DNA from: MED-G78 sp964343355
GTDB lineage: Bacteria; Pseudomonadota; Gammaproteobacteria; Magnimaribacterales; D2472
Assembly (NCBI GenBank): GCA_964343355.1
Contig: CAYFJC010000042.1
Location: forward strand, 1-8,082
Reading direction: 5' to 3'
DNA: 8,082 bases
Positions 1-5,900 of the stretch are shown in pieces. Position numbers and translations under genes: made by a program. The notes below the pieces were generated by a model. The model worked only from the letters and a program-made list of their open reading frames with translations, was not told the origin of the DNA and made no database searches. The stretch's first letter is position 1, and each line of letters begins with the position of its first letter.

Positions 1-53
1 TCGTCGGGCTCATAACCCGAAGGTCGTTGGTTCAAATCCAGCCCCCGCTACCA
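1..53 (+). tRNA. metY: Initiator tRNA-Met(CAT), 3' part only
   Basis: This is the 3' part of a formylmethionine initiator tRNA; the acceptor 5' strand and most of the D arm lie before the window. The anticodon stem is TCGGG (4-8) with CCCGA (16-20), and CAT at 11-13 sits in a 7-base loop. The three stacked G-C pairs (6-8 with 16-18) are the initiator hallmark that elongator tRNA-Met lacks. The T arm is GTTGG (26-30), loop TTCAAAT (31-37) and CCAGC (38-42), with one T-G wobble. The acceptor 3' strand is CCCCGCT (43-49), A50 is the discriminator and CCA (51-53) is encoded. The base at position 72 is T where E. coli has A. An initiator tRNA directly upstream of rimP-nusA-infB matches metY of E. 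coli. Confidence 0.95.
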
Positions 54-69
54 CGTAATTTTTATATTG

Positions 70-90
70 TGGGGCATATGCCCCATTTTT
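70..90 (+). terminator. Intrinsic terminator between tRNA-fMet and rimP
   Basis: The perfect 16-base palindrome TGGGGCATATGCCCCA (70-85) folds into a 6-bp stem with an ATAT loop, five of the six pairs being G-C. TTTTT (86-90) follows directly. This is a textbook rho-independent terminator and the only GC-rich hairpin in an otherwise AT-rich window. It should form the 3' end of tRNA-fMet transcripts. It ends only 13 bases before the rimP ATG, so the downstream operon is probably reached by read-through, or by a promoter hidden upstream of or within this element. In E. coli, terminators also lie between metY and rimP. Confidence 0.85.
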
Positions 91-103
91 GTATGCAAAA
101 GAA

Positions 104-589
104 ATGAATAGAGAAGAGATAATAGAAATTGTAAAACCTGTTATAGAAAGCAGAGAGTGTTTTCTATGGGGTCTCGAAATATTAAGAGGAAAGAGAAGAC
201 CTACAGTAAGAATATATATTGAGTCTGATAAAGGCGCTAATATAGATGACTGTGAGAATATCTCTAAAGACCTTAATTATGAGCTAGCTCTAGAAGACTC
301 TTTTGTAGAAGATTACGTTTTGGAAGTTTCTACTCCTGGAGTAGATAGAAAGATTTTTTATATTGAACAGCTTGATGGATTTTTAGGTGAAAACTTTAAA
401 GTTAAATTAAGACAAGCAAAAGATAATATTAAAAATTTTGAAGGCTTGATTAGCGATCATAGTGAAGATCAGTTTACTATTGATTGTAAAAATGGAAGCC
501 ATGTAATTAAGTTTTCAGACACAGAGTTATGTCGTCTGAATCCAAGTTTTGATGATATTTTAAGGATGGGTGAAAATTATGGAAGGTAA
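104..589 (+). CDS. rimP: Ribosome maturation factor RimP
   Basis: RimP (old name YhbC/P15a) binds the nascent 30S subunit and is needed for its efficient maturation. The product is 161 aa, close to the usual 150 or so. The N-terminal domain (about 1-85) carries the segment after 'ESDKG' with the conserved 'DDC' (48-50) and the family signature LEVSTPGVDR (73-82, usually LEVSSPGLDR). The rest (about 86-150) fits the small SH3-like C-terminal domain. I chose ATG104 (MNREEIIE), which starts where the family starts. An in-frame TTG at 89 lies inside the terminator T tract and would only add five residues. Upstream is only a weak A/G-rich stretch (AAAAGAA). The 3' end overlaps nusA by 11 bases, so their translation is probably coupled. 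Confidence 0.95.
   Translation: MNREEIIEIVKPVIESRECFLWGLEILRGKRRPTVRIYIESDKGANIDDCENISKDLNYELALEDSFVEDYVLEVSTPGVDRKIFYIEQLDGFLGENFKVKLRQAKDNIKNFEGLISDHSEDQFTIDCKNGSHVIKFSDTELCRLNPSFDDILRMGENYGR
561..573 (+). promoter_or_regulatory. Ribosome binding site for nusA
   Basis: TAAGGATGGGTGA resembles the full anti-Shine-Dalgarno complement TAAGGAGGTGA with one base shift. Its GGTGA part (569-573) lies 5 bases before ATG579, while TAAGGA lies only 3 bases before the alternative GTG570. The spacing favours ATG579 as the nusA start. The site lies inside the rimP coding sequence. Confidence 0.6.
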
Positions 590-2039
590 TGAAATTTTAT
601 TAGTTGTAGATTCTGTCTCAAATGAAAAAGGATTAGATAAAAATTTAATCTTTGAAGCAATTGAGCTATCTATTGCATCTGCGTCTCAAAGGCATTTTCA
701 TGAAGATGCAGAGTTGCATGTAAAAATAGATAGAGTATCTGGAGAATATAGCACTTTTAGAAATTGGATTGTCTCAGAAGAGGATGACCCAGAATTTCAC
801 ATTGAAACACATATAAAAGTTTCAGATTCAGAACTAGAGCTCAATGAAATTTTTACTAAAAATATTGAGAATGTTACTTTTGGAAGAATTGAAACTCAGG
901 CTGCCAGACAAGTCATGCTTCAAAAGGTTAGAGAGGCTGAGCGTGAAAAAGTGGTCTCAATGTTTAAAAATCAAGAAAATAGTCTTGTAAATGGAACTGT
1001 TAAAAGAGTAACTAGAGACAATATTATTGTAGATATTAGCTATGACGCTGAAGCTGTTCTGCCTAGAGATAGACTAATGCCTGGAGAAATTTATAAGGTA
1101 AATGACAGAATTAGAGCAATTCTTCAAATTCAAGAAGTTGAAGGAAGAGGTGCTCAACTTATGCTAAGCAGAATATGTCCAGAAATGGTCACAGAATTGT
1201 TTAGTATTGAAGTGCCTGAAATTAATGAAGATATTATTGAAATTAGAGGTGTGGCTAGAGATGCCGGATCCAGATCAAAAATAGCAGTAAAAACAAATGA
1301 TGGTCGTATTGATCCAGTTGGAGCATGTGTCGGAATGAGAGGTTCTAGAGTTCAAGCTGTATCTGCTGAGCTTGGAAATGAGCGTATTGATATTATTATT
1401 TATGATGATAATCCAGCGCAGCTTGTTATAAACGCCCTAGTTCCTGCAAAAGTTGAGTCTATTGTTATGGATGAATCTGCAAGATCAATGGATATTGCAG
1501 TAAATCAAGATAATCTTGCATTAGCAATAGGATCTAGAGGCCAGAATATTCGCCTTGCATCAAAATTAGTTGGATGGGATTTAAATATTATCAGCAGCGA
1601 AGAAGCTGAAGCTAAAGAGAAAGTTGATCAAACTGAATTTCTTGGAAGTTTAATGGAAAGCCTATCTATTGAAGAAGACATAGCTGAAGGTCTTGTAGCC
1701 GCAGGTCTAAATACATTTGATGATATTGCATATGCTGAGGATGCAGTACTTGCTAAAATTATTACTGATTCAGCTGAGATGGAAAGAGTTAAATCTACAG
1801 CTGAAGATGCTGCGCTGATGGAAGCTATGGGTGAAATATCAGCAGAAGAAGAAGATGCAGAGTCATTAGCTGACCTTGATATTAGTGAAGAAAATCTTTC
1901 TAAATTATCAGCTAAAGCTATCAAAAATAAAGATGATTTAGCGGAACTTGCTGTTGATGAACTTCAAGACATTATTGAAATAAGTAATGAAGATGCATCA
2001 GCGCTTATTATGAAAGCAAGAGAACATTGGTTTAATTAA
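579..2039 (+). CDS. nusA: Transcription termination/antitermination factor NusA
   Basis: NusA binds RNA polymerase and nascent RNA and controls pausing, intrinsic termination and antitermination. From ATG579 the protein has 486 aa (E. coli 495). The domain order is complete: RNA-polymerase-binding N-terminal domain (about 1-125, starting MEGNEILLVVDSVSNEKG), S1 domain (about 134-198), KH1 with GMRG (252-255) in 'DPVGACVGMRGSRVQAV', KH2 with GSRG (318-321) in 'AIGSRGQNIRLAS', and two acidic C-terminal repeats AR1 (about 351-412) and AR2 (about 430-486). AR2 ends 'ALIMKAREHWF', like the gammaproteobacterial 'ALIMAARNICWF'. Both hairpin glycines expected in the AR repeats are absent. A GTG at 570 would add three residues, but the family start and the RBS spacing favour 579. 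It overlaps rimP by 11 bases. NusA may act on the terminator upstream of rimP, giving feedback on its own operon (inference). Confidence 0.97.
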   Translation: MEGNEILLVVDSVSNEKGLDKNLIFEAIELSIASASQRHFHEDAELHVKIDRVSGEYSTFRNWIVSEEDDPEFHIETHIKVSDSELELNEIFTKNIENVTFGRIETQAARQVMLQKVREAEREKVVSMFKNQENSLVNGTVKRVTRDNIIVDISYDAEAVLPRDRLMPGEIYKVNDRIRAILQIQEVEGRGAQLMLSRICPEMVTELFSIEVPEINEDIIEIRGVARDAGSRSKIAVKTNDGRIDPVGACVGMRGSRVQAVSAELGNERIDIIIYDDNPAQLVINALVPAKVESIVMDESARSMDIAVNQDNLALAIGSRGQNIRLASKLVGWDLNIISSEEAEAKEKVDQTEFLGSLMESLSIEEDIAEGLVAAGLNTFDDIAYAEDAVLAKIITDSAEMERVKSTAEDAALMEAMGEISAEEEDAESLADLDISEENLSKLSAKAIKNKDDLAELAVDELQDIIEISNEDASALIMKAREHWFN

Positions 2040-2041
2040 AA

Positions 2042-2047
2042 GAGGGT
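2042..2047 (+). promoter_or_regulatory. Ribosome binding site deciding the UUG start of infB
   Basis: GAGGGT (2042-2047) is a strong Shine-Dalgarno sequence 7 bases before TTG2055. The nusA stop TAA (2037-2039) is in the same frame just upstream, and no ATG or GTG lies between it and TTG2055. The UUG start is therefore nearly forced; only ATT2052, a much rarer start, would compete. Confidence 0.85.
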
Positions 2048-2054
2048 ACTTATT

Positions 2055-4322
2055 TTGGCTTTAACTGTTAAAGATTTTTCAAAGGTTTTAAAAATTTCCG
2101 AATCAGCTCTGCTTGAGAGAATGCAAAATGCAGGCTTATCTCATAAATCTGCTTCAGATGAAATCACTCCTGCAGATAAATCTGCTTTATTGAGATCATT
2201 GAAGAATAGGAAGTCTCAGACTCCACCCACCTCTCCAGATTCTGGAATTAAGGTTGTCTCTAAAGGAAAAACTATTGCTGAAGGCGATGCGCCAAAGAGT
2301 TACTCAGATAATATTGAGGCAAAAAGAGCAGCCGCATCAGAGCAATTAAAAGAGCAGCAGAAAAAACGCGAAGATCAAATTAAAGAATCAGCAAGATTAA
2401 AGAAAGAAGAAAGAGAAAAGCAACTTGTGGCCAGAAAAGAAGCCCCAGTTCAACCTAAAGTAAATATAAAAGATCAACTCTCAAGAGCATCTAAAGAATA
2501 TAGTAGAAAAGAATCAAGAGTTGCTCCAAATGCTGATGCTGAGCATCAATTTGAGGCGCCAACAAAAGCAAAAGCTAAGACTGTAGATGTGCCCGAGACA
2601 ATTCAAGTAGGAGAGCTTGCTAAACTTATAGCTGTTAAGGGTGGCTTGGTTGTTAAAGAATTAATGAGTCTTGGCGTAGCAGCAACAATTAACGATGCAA
2701 TTGATCAAGAAACAGCAATCTTAGTTTTAGAAGAAATGGGTCATATAGGCAATCCATTAAAATCAGATAATGTTGAAGAAGAAATTGCGAGTTTGATTAC
2801 TTATTCTGATGAAAAGAAAACAAGAGCACCAGTTGTAACTGTCATGGGTCACGTTGATCATGGAAAAACTACTTTATTGGATTTTATAAGAGAATCAAAA
2901 GTTGTTGATGGAGAAGCAGGTGGTATCACTCAGCACATTGGGGCTTATCAAGTTGATACCTCAAAAGGCTTAATTACTTTTATAGATACCCCTGGACATG
3001 CTGCTTTCTCATCTATGCGAGCAAGAGGAGCTAATACTACTGATGTAGTTATTTTGGTAGTAGCTGCAAATGATGGAATTATGCCTCAAACTGAAGAGGC
3101 TATTAATCATGCCAAGGCAGCAGGAGTATCAATTGTCGTAGCAATTAACAAAATAGATCTTCCTGATACTGATATTGAAAAAGTTAAAGGTGATTTAGCT
3201 GGCAAAGACCTTATTCCTGAAGACTGGGGCGGAACTATTCAGATGGTTCCAGTATCAGCACTTACAGGCGAAGGTGTGGATAAACTTCTTGAAAGCGTTT
3301 ACCTTGAATCTGAATTACTAGAACTTAAATCTCATTTTGATGGCCCTGCTCAAGGAGCCGTTATAGAATCTGAATTAGATAAATTCAGAGGACCTGTTTC
3401 AACTTTCTTAGTTCAACACGGAACATTAAAGTTAGGAGATATAGTAGCTTCAGGTAATGCAGTTGGAAAAATTAAAAGCATTATTAACAGTGATGGTAAA
3501 AAACTTAAAACTGCAGGACCTTCTTTTGCAGTAGAGGTACTTGGATTAAATTCAGTACCTAGTGCTGGAGATCAATTCCAAGTGGTTGATAGTGATAAAC
3601 AAGCTAGAGAAATTGCAGAATTTAGAGTTAATAAGGAAAAAGAAAGAAAGCAGTTAAAGCAAAGAGATGCAGGTTTAAATATTTTTGAAACTATGGGGCA
3701 AGAATCTAAAAAAATATTAAACGTGATTGTTAAGACTGATGTTGTTGGAACTTCAGAAGCTATTATTAATGCGCTACATGATCTTGGGACAGACCTCGCT
3801 AAAGTGAAGATAGTATCTAGCGGTGTTGGCGGTATTTCTGAATCAGACGCTAATTTAGCATTGGCTGTTAATTCTATTATTCTTGGTTTTAATGTTAGAG
3901 CAGATAATGCAGCGAAAAAGATTATCGAAGAAGAATCAATTGATTTAACATATCACAGCATAATCTATGAGTTGCTTGATGACATAAAAGCTAAATTAAG
4001 TGGTTTATTAGATCCAATAATAAGAGAAGAGATTGTCGGTACTGCAGAAGTATTAGAGGTATTCAGTTCTCCAAAATTTGGACAAATTGCTGGCTCCATG
4101 GTTCTAGAGGGGTCTGTCTTTAGAAATAAACCAGTAAGAGTCTTAAGAGATGAAATTGTAATTTTTGAAGGTGAATTAGATTCACTTCGAAGATTTAAAG
4201 ATGACATAGCTGAAGTAAAAAATGGAACTGAGTGTGGAATTGGAATTAAAAATTATAAAGATATTAAGGCTGGTGACAAAATAGAAGTTTTTGATAGAAA
4301 AGTAGAGGCTCAGACTCTTTAG
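2055..4322 (+). CDS. infB: Translation initiation factor IF-2
   Basis: IF-2 is the GTPase that recruits fMet-tRNA to the 30S subunit and promotes 50S joining. The product has 755 aa (E. coli 890); the shortening is in the N-terminal region. Residues 1-50 form the small IF2_N-type domain. A charged, probably helical Lys/Glu-rich linker covers about 85-175, and a second N-type domain about 178-230. The GTPase domain shows GHVDHGKT (265-272, G1), T292 in 'GGITQHIGAY' (G2), DTPGH (311-315, G3), NKID (365-368, G4) and SAL (401-403, G5). Domains II-IV follow, with 'GVGGISESDA' (590-599), 'GFNVRAD' (611-617), 'LRRFKDDI' (711-718) and 'ECGIGIKNY' (726-734). The start is TTG2055, preceded by GAGGGT. 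No convincing internal start for a short isoform was seen. The stop is TAG (4320-4322), 15 bases after nusA at the 5' side and 8 bases before rbfA. Confidence 0.98.
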   Translation: MALTVKDFSKVLKISESALLERMQNAGLSHKSASDEITPADKSALLRSLKNRKSQTPPTSPDSGIKVVSKGKTIAEGDAPKSYSDNIEAKRAAASEQLKEQQKKREDQIKESARLKKEEREKQLVARKEAPVQPKVNIKDQLSRASKEYSRKESRVAPNADAEHQFEAPTKAKAKTVDVPETIQVGELAKLIAVKGGLVVKELMSLGVAATINDAIDQETAILVLEEMGHIGNPLKSDNVEEEIASLITYSDEKKTRAPVVTVMGHVDHGKTTLLDFIRESKVVDGEAGGITQHIGAYQVDTSKGLITFIDTPGHAAFSSMRARGANTTDVVILVVAANDGIMPQTEEAINHAKAAGVSIVVAINKIDLPDTDIEKVKGDLAGKDLIPEDWGGTIQMVPVSALTGEGVDKLLESVYLESELLELKSHFDGPAQGAVIESELDKFRGPVSTFLVQHGTLKLGDIVASGNAVGKIKSIINSDGKKLKTAGPSFAVEVLGLNSVPSAGDQFQVVDSDKQAREIAEFRVNKEKERKQLKQRDAGLNIFETMGQESKKILNVIVKTDVVGTSEAIINALHDLGTDLAKVKIVSSGVGGISESDANLALAVNSIILGFNVRADNAAKKIIEEESIDLTYHSIIYELLDDIKAKLSGLLDPIIREEIVGTAEVLEVFSSPKFGQIAGSMVLEGSVFRNKPVRVLRDEIVIFEGELDSLRRFKDDIAEVKNGTECGIGIKNYKDIKAGDKIEVFDRKVEAQTL

Positions 4323-4330
4323 ATAATTTC

Positions 4331-4678
4331 ATGTCATCTATTAGGGCTCAAAAAGTTAGTGATTTTCTTAGAAAAGAAATCTCGCTTCTTATCTCCACAG
4401 AGATAAATGATCCAAGATTAAAAAATATAAATATCACTGCTGTAAAGGTATCTTCTGATATTGGCCAAGCTACAGTCTTTTATACAATATTTCGTCAGGA
4501 AGATTCTGAGACCAATACTGAAATAGCACCCAAAACACTAGAAAAATTAAGTGGCATGCTTAGATCTAGATTATCAAAAATTATGAAAATTAGAAGAGTG
4601 CCAAAGCTATCTTTTAGGTTTGATGAAAGCATTGAATACTCAAGTAATATTGAAGAACTTCTTAATAATTTAAAGTAA
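4331..4678 (+). CDS. rbfA: 30S ribosome-binding factor RbfA
   Basis: RbfA is a small KH-fold protein that binds the 30S subunit near helix 1 of 16S rRNA and helps late maturation, notably at low temperature. The 115-aa product is a little shorter than E. coli RbfA (133), mostly lacking the flexible C-terminal tail. Visible family motifs are 'EINDPRL' (24-30), 'VKVSSDIGQATVFYT' (38-52), 'LSGMLRSRLSK' (73-83) and 'IRRVPKLSFRFDES' (87-100). ATG4331 matches the family start. It comes 8 bases after the infB stop and has no clear Shine-Dalgarno, which suggests translation coupled to infB. The TAA stop overlaps the truB ATG by one base. Confidence 0.95.
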   Translation: MSSIRAQKVSDFLRKEISLLISTEINDPRLKNINITAVKVSSDIGQATVFYTIFRQEDSETNTEIAPKTLEKLSGMLRSRLSKIMKIRRVPKLSFRFDESIEYSSNIEELLNNLK

Positions 4679-5517
4679 TGGATGGCTTCTTTCTTGTAAA
4701 AAAAGAGAAGGGCATTTCATCCAATGGTGTTGTTCAGGAAATTAAACGTAAATTTTCTTTTAATAAAGTTGGTCATTTAGGAACACTTGATCCTATGGCT
4801 ACTGGGTTACTAATTATCGCAGTTAATAAGGCCACAAAATTTTCATCTTATTTTTTAAACGAAATAAAAGGTTACTCAGCAGAAGTAACTCTAGGAAGTT
4901 CCTCAGACACTGATGATGCTGAGGGAGATGTTGTTTTAGTTTCTAATGAAATACCAGAATCAGAGAAGATTATTTTAGCTTTAAATAGTTTTTTAGGGAA
5001 ATCTCTTCAGCAAGCGCCTTTTTATTCTGCTTTAAAGCATAAAGGAAAGCCTTTATATAAATATGCCAGAGAGGGAGAATTAATAACGAAGCCACCTAGA
5101 GATATTACAGTTATAGATATCAGTCATATTGATTATCAAAAACCACTACTTTCTTTTGATATTATTTGCTCTAAAGGTACTTATATAAGAGCCATAGCTA
5201 GAGATATTGGAAATTTATTGAGTTGTGGTGGACATCTTTCAAAGTTAGAACGAATTCAGCAGGGGTGTTTTAAGGTTGATGCTGCAAAGCTTATTAAAGA
5301 TATTGCTATTGAAGAGATAATTTCTATAGAAAATGCGTTTCCTGAATTAAATTATATTGAATTAAATGAATTAGAAACAAAGATATATCAAAATGGTGGA
5401 AGGGTTGAATCTATAAAAGGACATGAGGAAATATCAAAAATCTATTCTAGTGGTAAAAACTTTATAGGATTGGGCTTAATTAATGAGTCTGGTTTAAAGC
5501 TCAAACAGCTTGTTTAA
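4678..5517 (+). CDS. truB: tRNA pseudouridine(55) synthase TruB
   Basis: TruB converts U55 in the T loop of elongator tRNAs to pseudouridine and also acts as a tRNA folding chaperone. The product has 279 aa (E. coli 314). The catalytic aspartate is D38 in 'VGHLGTLDPMATG' (31-43); the position after GH, often T, is L here. Y66 in 'KGYSAEV' is the expected active-site tyrosine. 'FYSALKHKGKPLYKYAREG' (114-132) and 'KGTYIRAIARDIG' (166-178, with conserved R171) follow. 'GGHLSKLERIQQG' (184-196) matches the 'CGAHVxxLRR' region. The C-terminal part (about 225-279) matches the short TruB C2/PUA-like region and ends 'LKQLV'. ATG4678 overlaps the rbfA stop as TAATG with no evident Shine-Dalgarno, so reinitiation after rbfA is likely. 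Confidence 0.96.
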   Translation: MDGFFLVKKEKGISSNGVVQEIKRKFSFNKVGHLGTLDPMATGLLIIAVNKATKFSSYFLNEIKGYSAEVTLGSSSDTDDAEGDVVLVSNEIPESEKIILALNSFLGKSLQQAPFYSALKHKGKPLYKYAREGELITKPPRDITVIDISHIDYQKPLLSFDIICSKGTYIRAIARDIGNLLSCGGHLSKLERIQQGCFKVDAAKLIKDIAIEEIISIENAFPELNYIELNELETKIYQNGGRVESIKGHEEISKIYSSGKNFIGLGLINESGLKLKQLV

Positions 5518-5520
5518 TCT

Positions 5521-5536
5521 CTTATTTAGTAATAAG
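5521..5536 (+). promoter_or_regulatory. Small 5' hairpin of the rpsO leader
   Basis: CTTATT (5521-5526) and AATAAG (5531-5536) form a perfect 6-bp stem with a TAGT loop, starting 4 bases after truB. It is A/T-rich and has no T tract after it, so it is unlikely to be a terminator. It may be the first hairpin of the rpsO leader, as the E. coli leader also has a hairpin upstream of its pseudoknot region, or a processing element. A chance origin is possible for such a short AT-rich stem. Confidence 0.4.
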
Positions 5537-5542
5537 CTACGC

Positions 5543-5597
5543 GCTCAGACTTTAGATATACGAGGTTTGAGTTCAATTAATACAAGTATATCAAGGA
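5543..5597 (+). promoter_or_regulatory. Candidate S15-binding pseudoknot in the rpsO leader
   Basis: An H-type pseudoknot can be drawn directly before rpsO. Stem 1 pairs 5543-5553 with 5562-5572 (11 bp, four of them G-U wobbles). Its 8-base loop is AGATATAC (5554-5561). The last seven bases, GATATAC (5555-5561), pair perfectly with GTATATC (5586-5592), forming stem 2. Loop 1 is the single base A5554, there is no base between the stems, and loop 3 is 13 A/T-rich bases (5573-5585). The Shine-Dalgarno AAGGA (5593-5597) follows stem 2 at once. In stem 1, G5564-U5551 next to G5565-C5550 forms a G-U/G-C step of the type S15 recognises. In E. coli, S15 represses its own translation by stabilising a pseudoknot at this place. 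That it works the same way here is inference. Confidence 0.7.
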
Positions 5598-5603
5598 AAA
5601 AAA

Positions 5604-5873
5604 ATGGCTCTATTAGCAGAAGAAAAAGCAGGTATTGTAAGTAAATTTCAAAAAAGCGATTCAGATACTGGTTCTCCAGAGGTTCAGATAGCACTTTTAA
5701 CTGAAAATATTAATAAACTACAAAGCCACTTCAAAGAACATAAAAAAGATCATCATTCCAGAACTGGTTTGATTAGAATGGTTAATCTTAGAAGAAAACT
5801 TCTTGCTTACTTAAAACGTAAAGATCAAGAAAGCTATCTTAAAACTATCAAGACGCTCGAATTACGCGGATAA
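5604..5873 (+). CDS. rpsO: Small ribosomal subunit protein S15 (uS15)
   Basis: S15 is a primary 16S rRNA-binding protein of the 30S platform that binds the helix 20-22 junction and forms an intersubunit bridge. The 89-aa product has the standard length. The four-helix protein shows 'DTGSPEVQIALLT' (21-33), the rRNA-binding 'HFKEHKKDHHSRTGL' (42-56) and 'RRKLLAYLKRKD' (63-74), all near-identical to E. coli S15. ATG5604 has Shine-Dalgarno AAGGA (5593-5597) 6 bases upstream. The 86-base spacer after truB is unusual in this tight operon and holds the candidate autoregulatory pseudoknot. pnp follows after 27 bases. Confidence 0.98.
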   Translation: MALLAEEKAGIVSKFQKSDSDTGSPEVQIALLTENINKLQSHFKEHKKDHHSRTGLIRMVNLRRKLLAYLKRKDQESYLKTIKTLELRG

Positions 5874-5900
5874 AATAATAAATTATAAAAAAGGAATATT

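Noticed and set aside
89..103. TTG89 as a start for rimP, adding residues MYAKE.
   Set aside because: It lies in the T tract of the terminator, has no Shine-Dalgarno apart from hairpin bases, and extends past the usual RimP N-terminus; ATG104 fits the family.
570..578. GTG570 as a start for nusA.
   Set aside because: Only 3 bases separate it from TAAGGA, and ATG579 aligns with the family N-terminus and has GGTGA at a suitable distance.
1628..1924. Minus-strand open frame of 98 codons inside nusA.
   Set aside because: It is a Ser/Ala-rich mirror of the acidic Asp/Glu/Ala-rich nusA coding strand; it has no recognisable domain and lies wholly inside a well-supported gene.
3965..4207. Minus-strand open frame of 80 codons inside infB.
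   Set aside because: It lies inside conserved IF2 domain IV coding sequence and shows no family resemblance.
5510..5538. Possible promoter for rpsO (TTGTTT at 5510 and TAAGCT at 5533, 17-base spacing).
   Set aside because: The -10 match is poor, and in DNA this AT-rich such partial matches are expected by chance.
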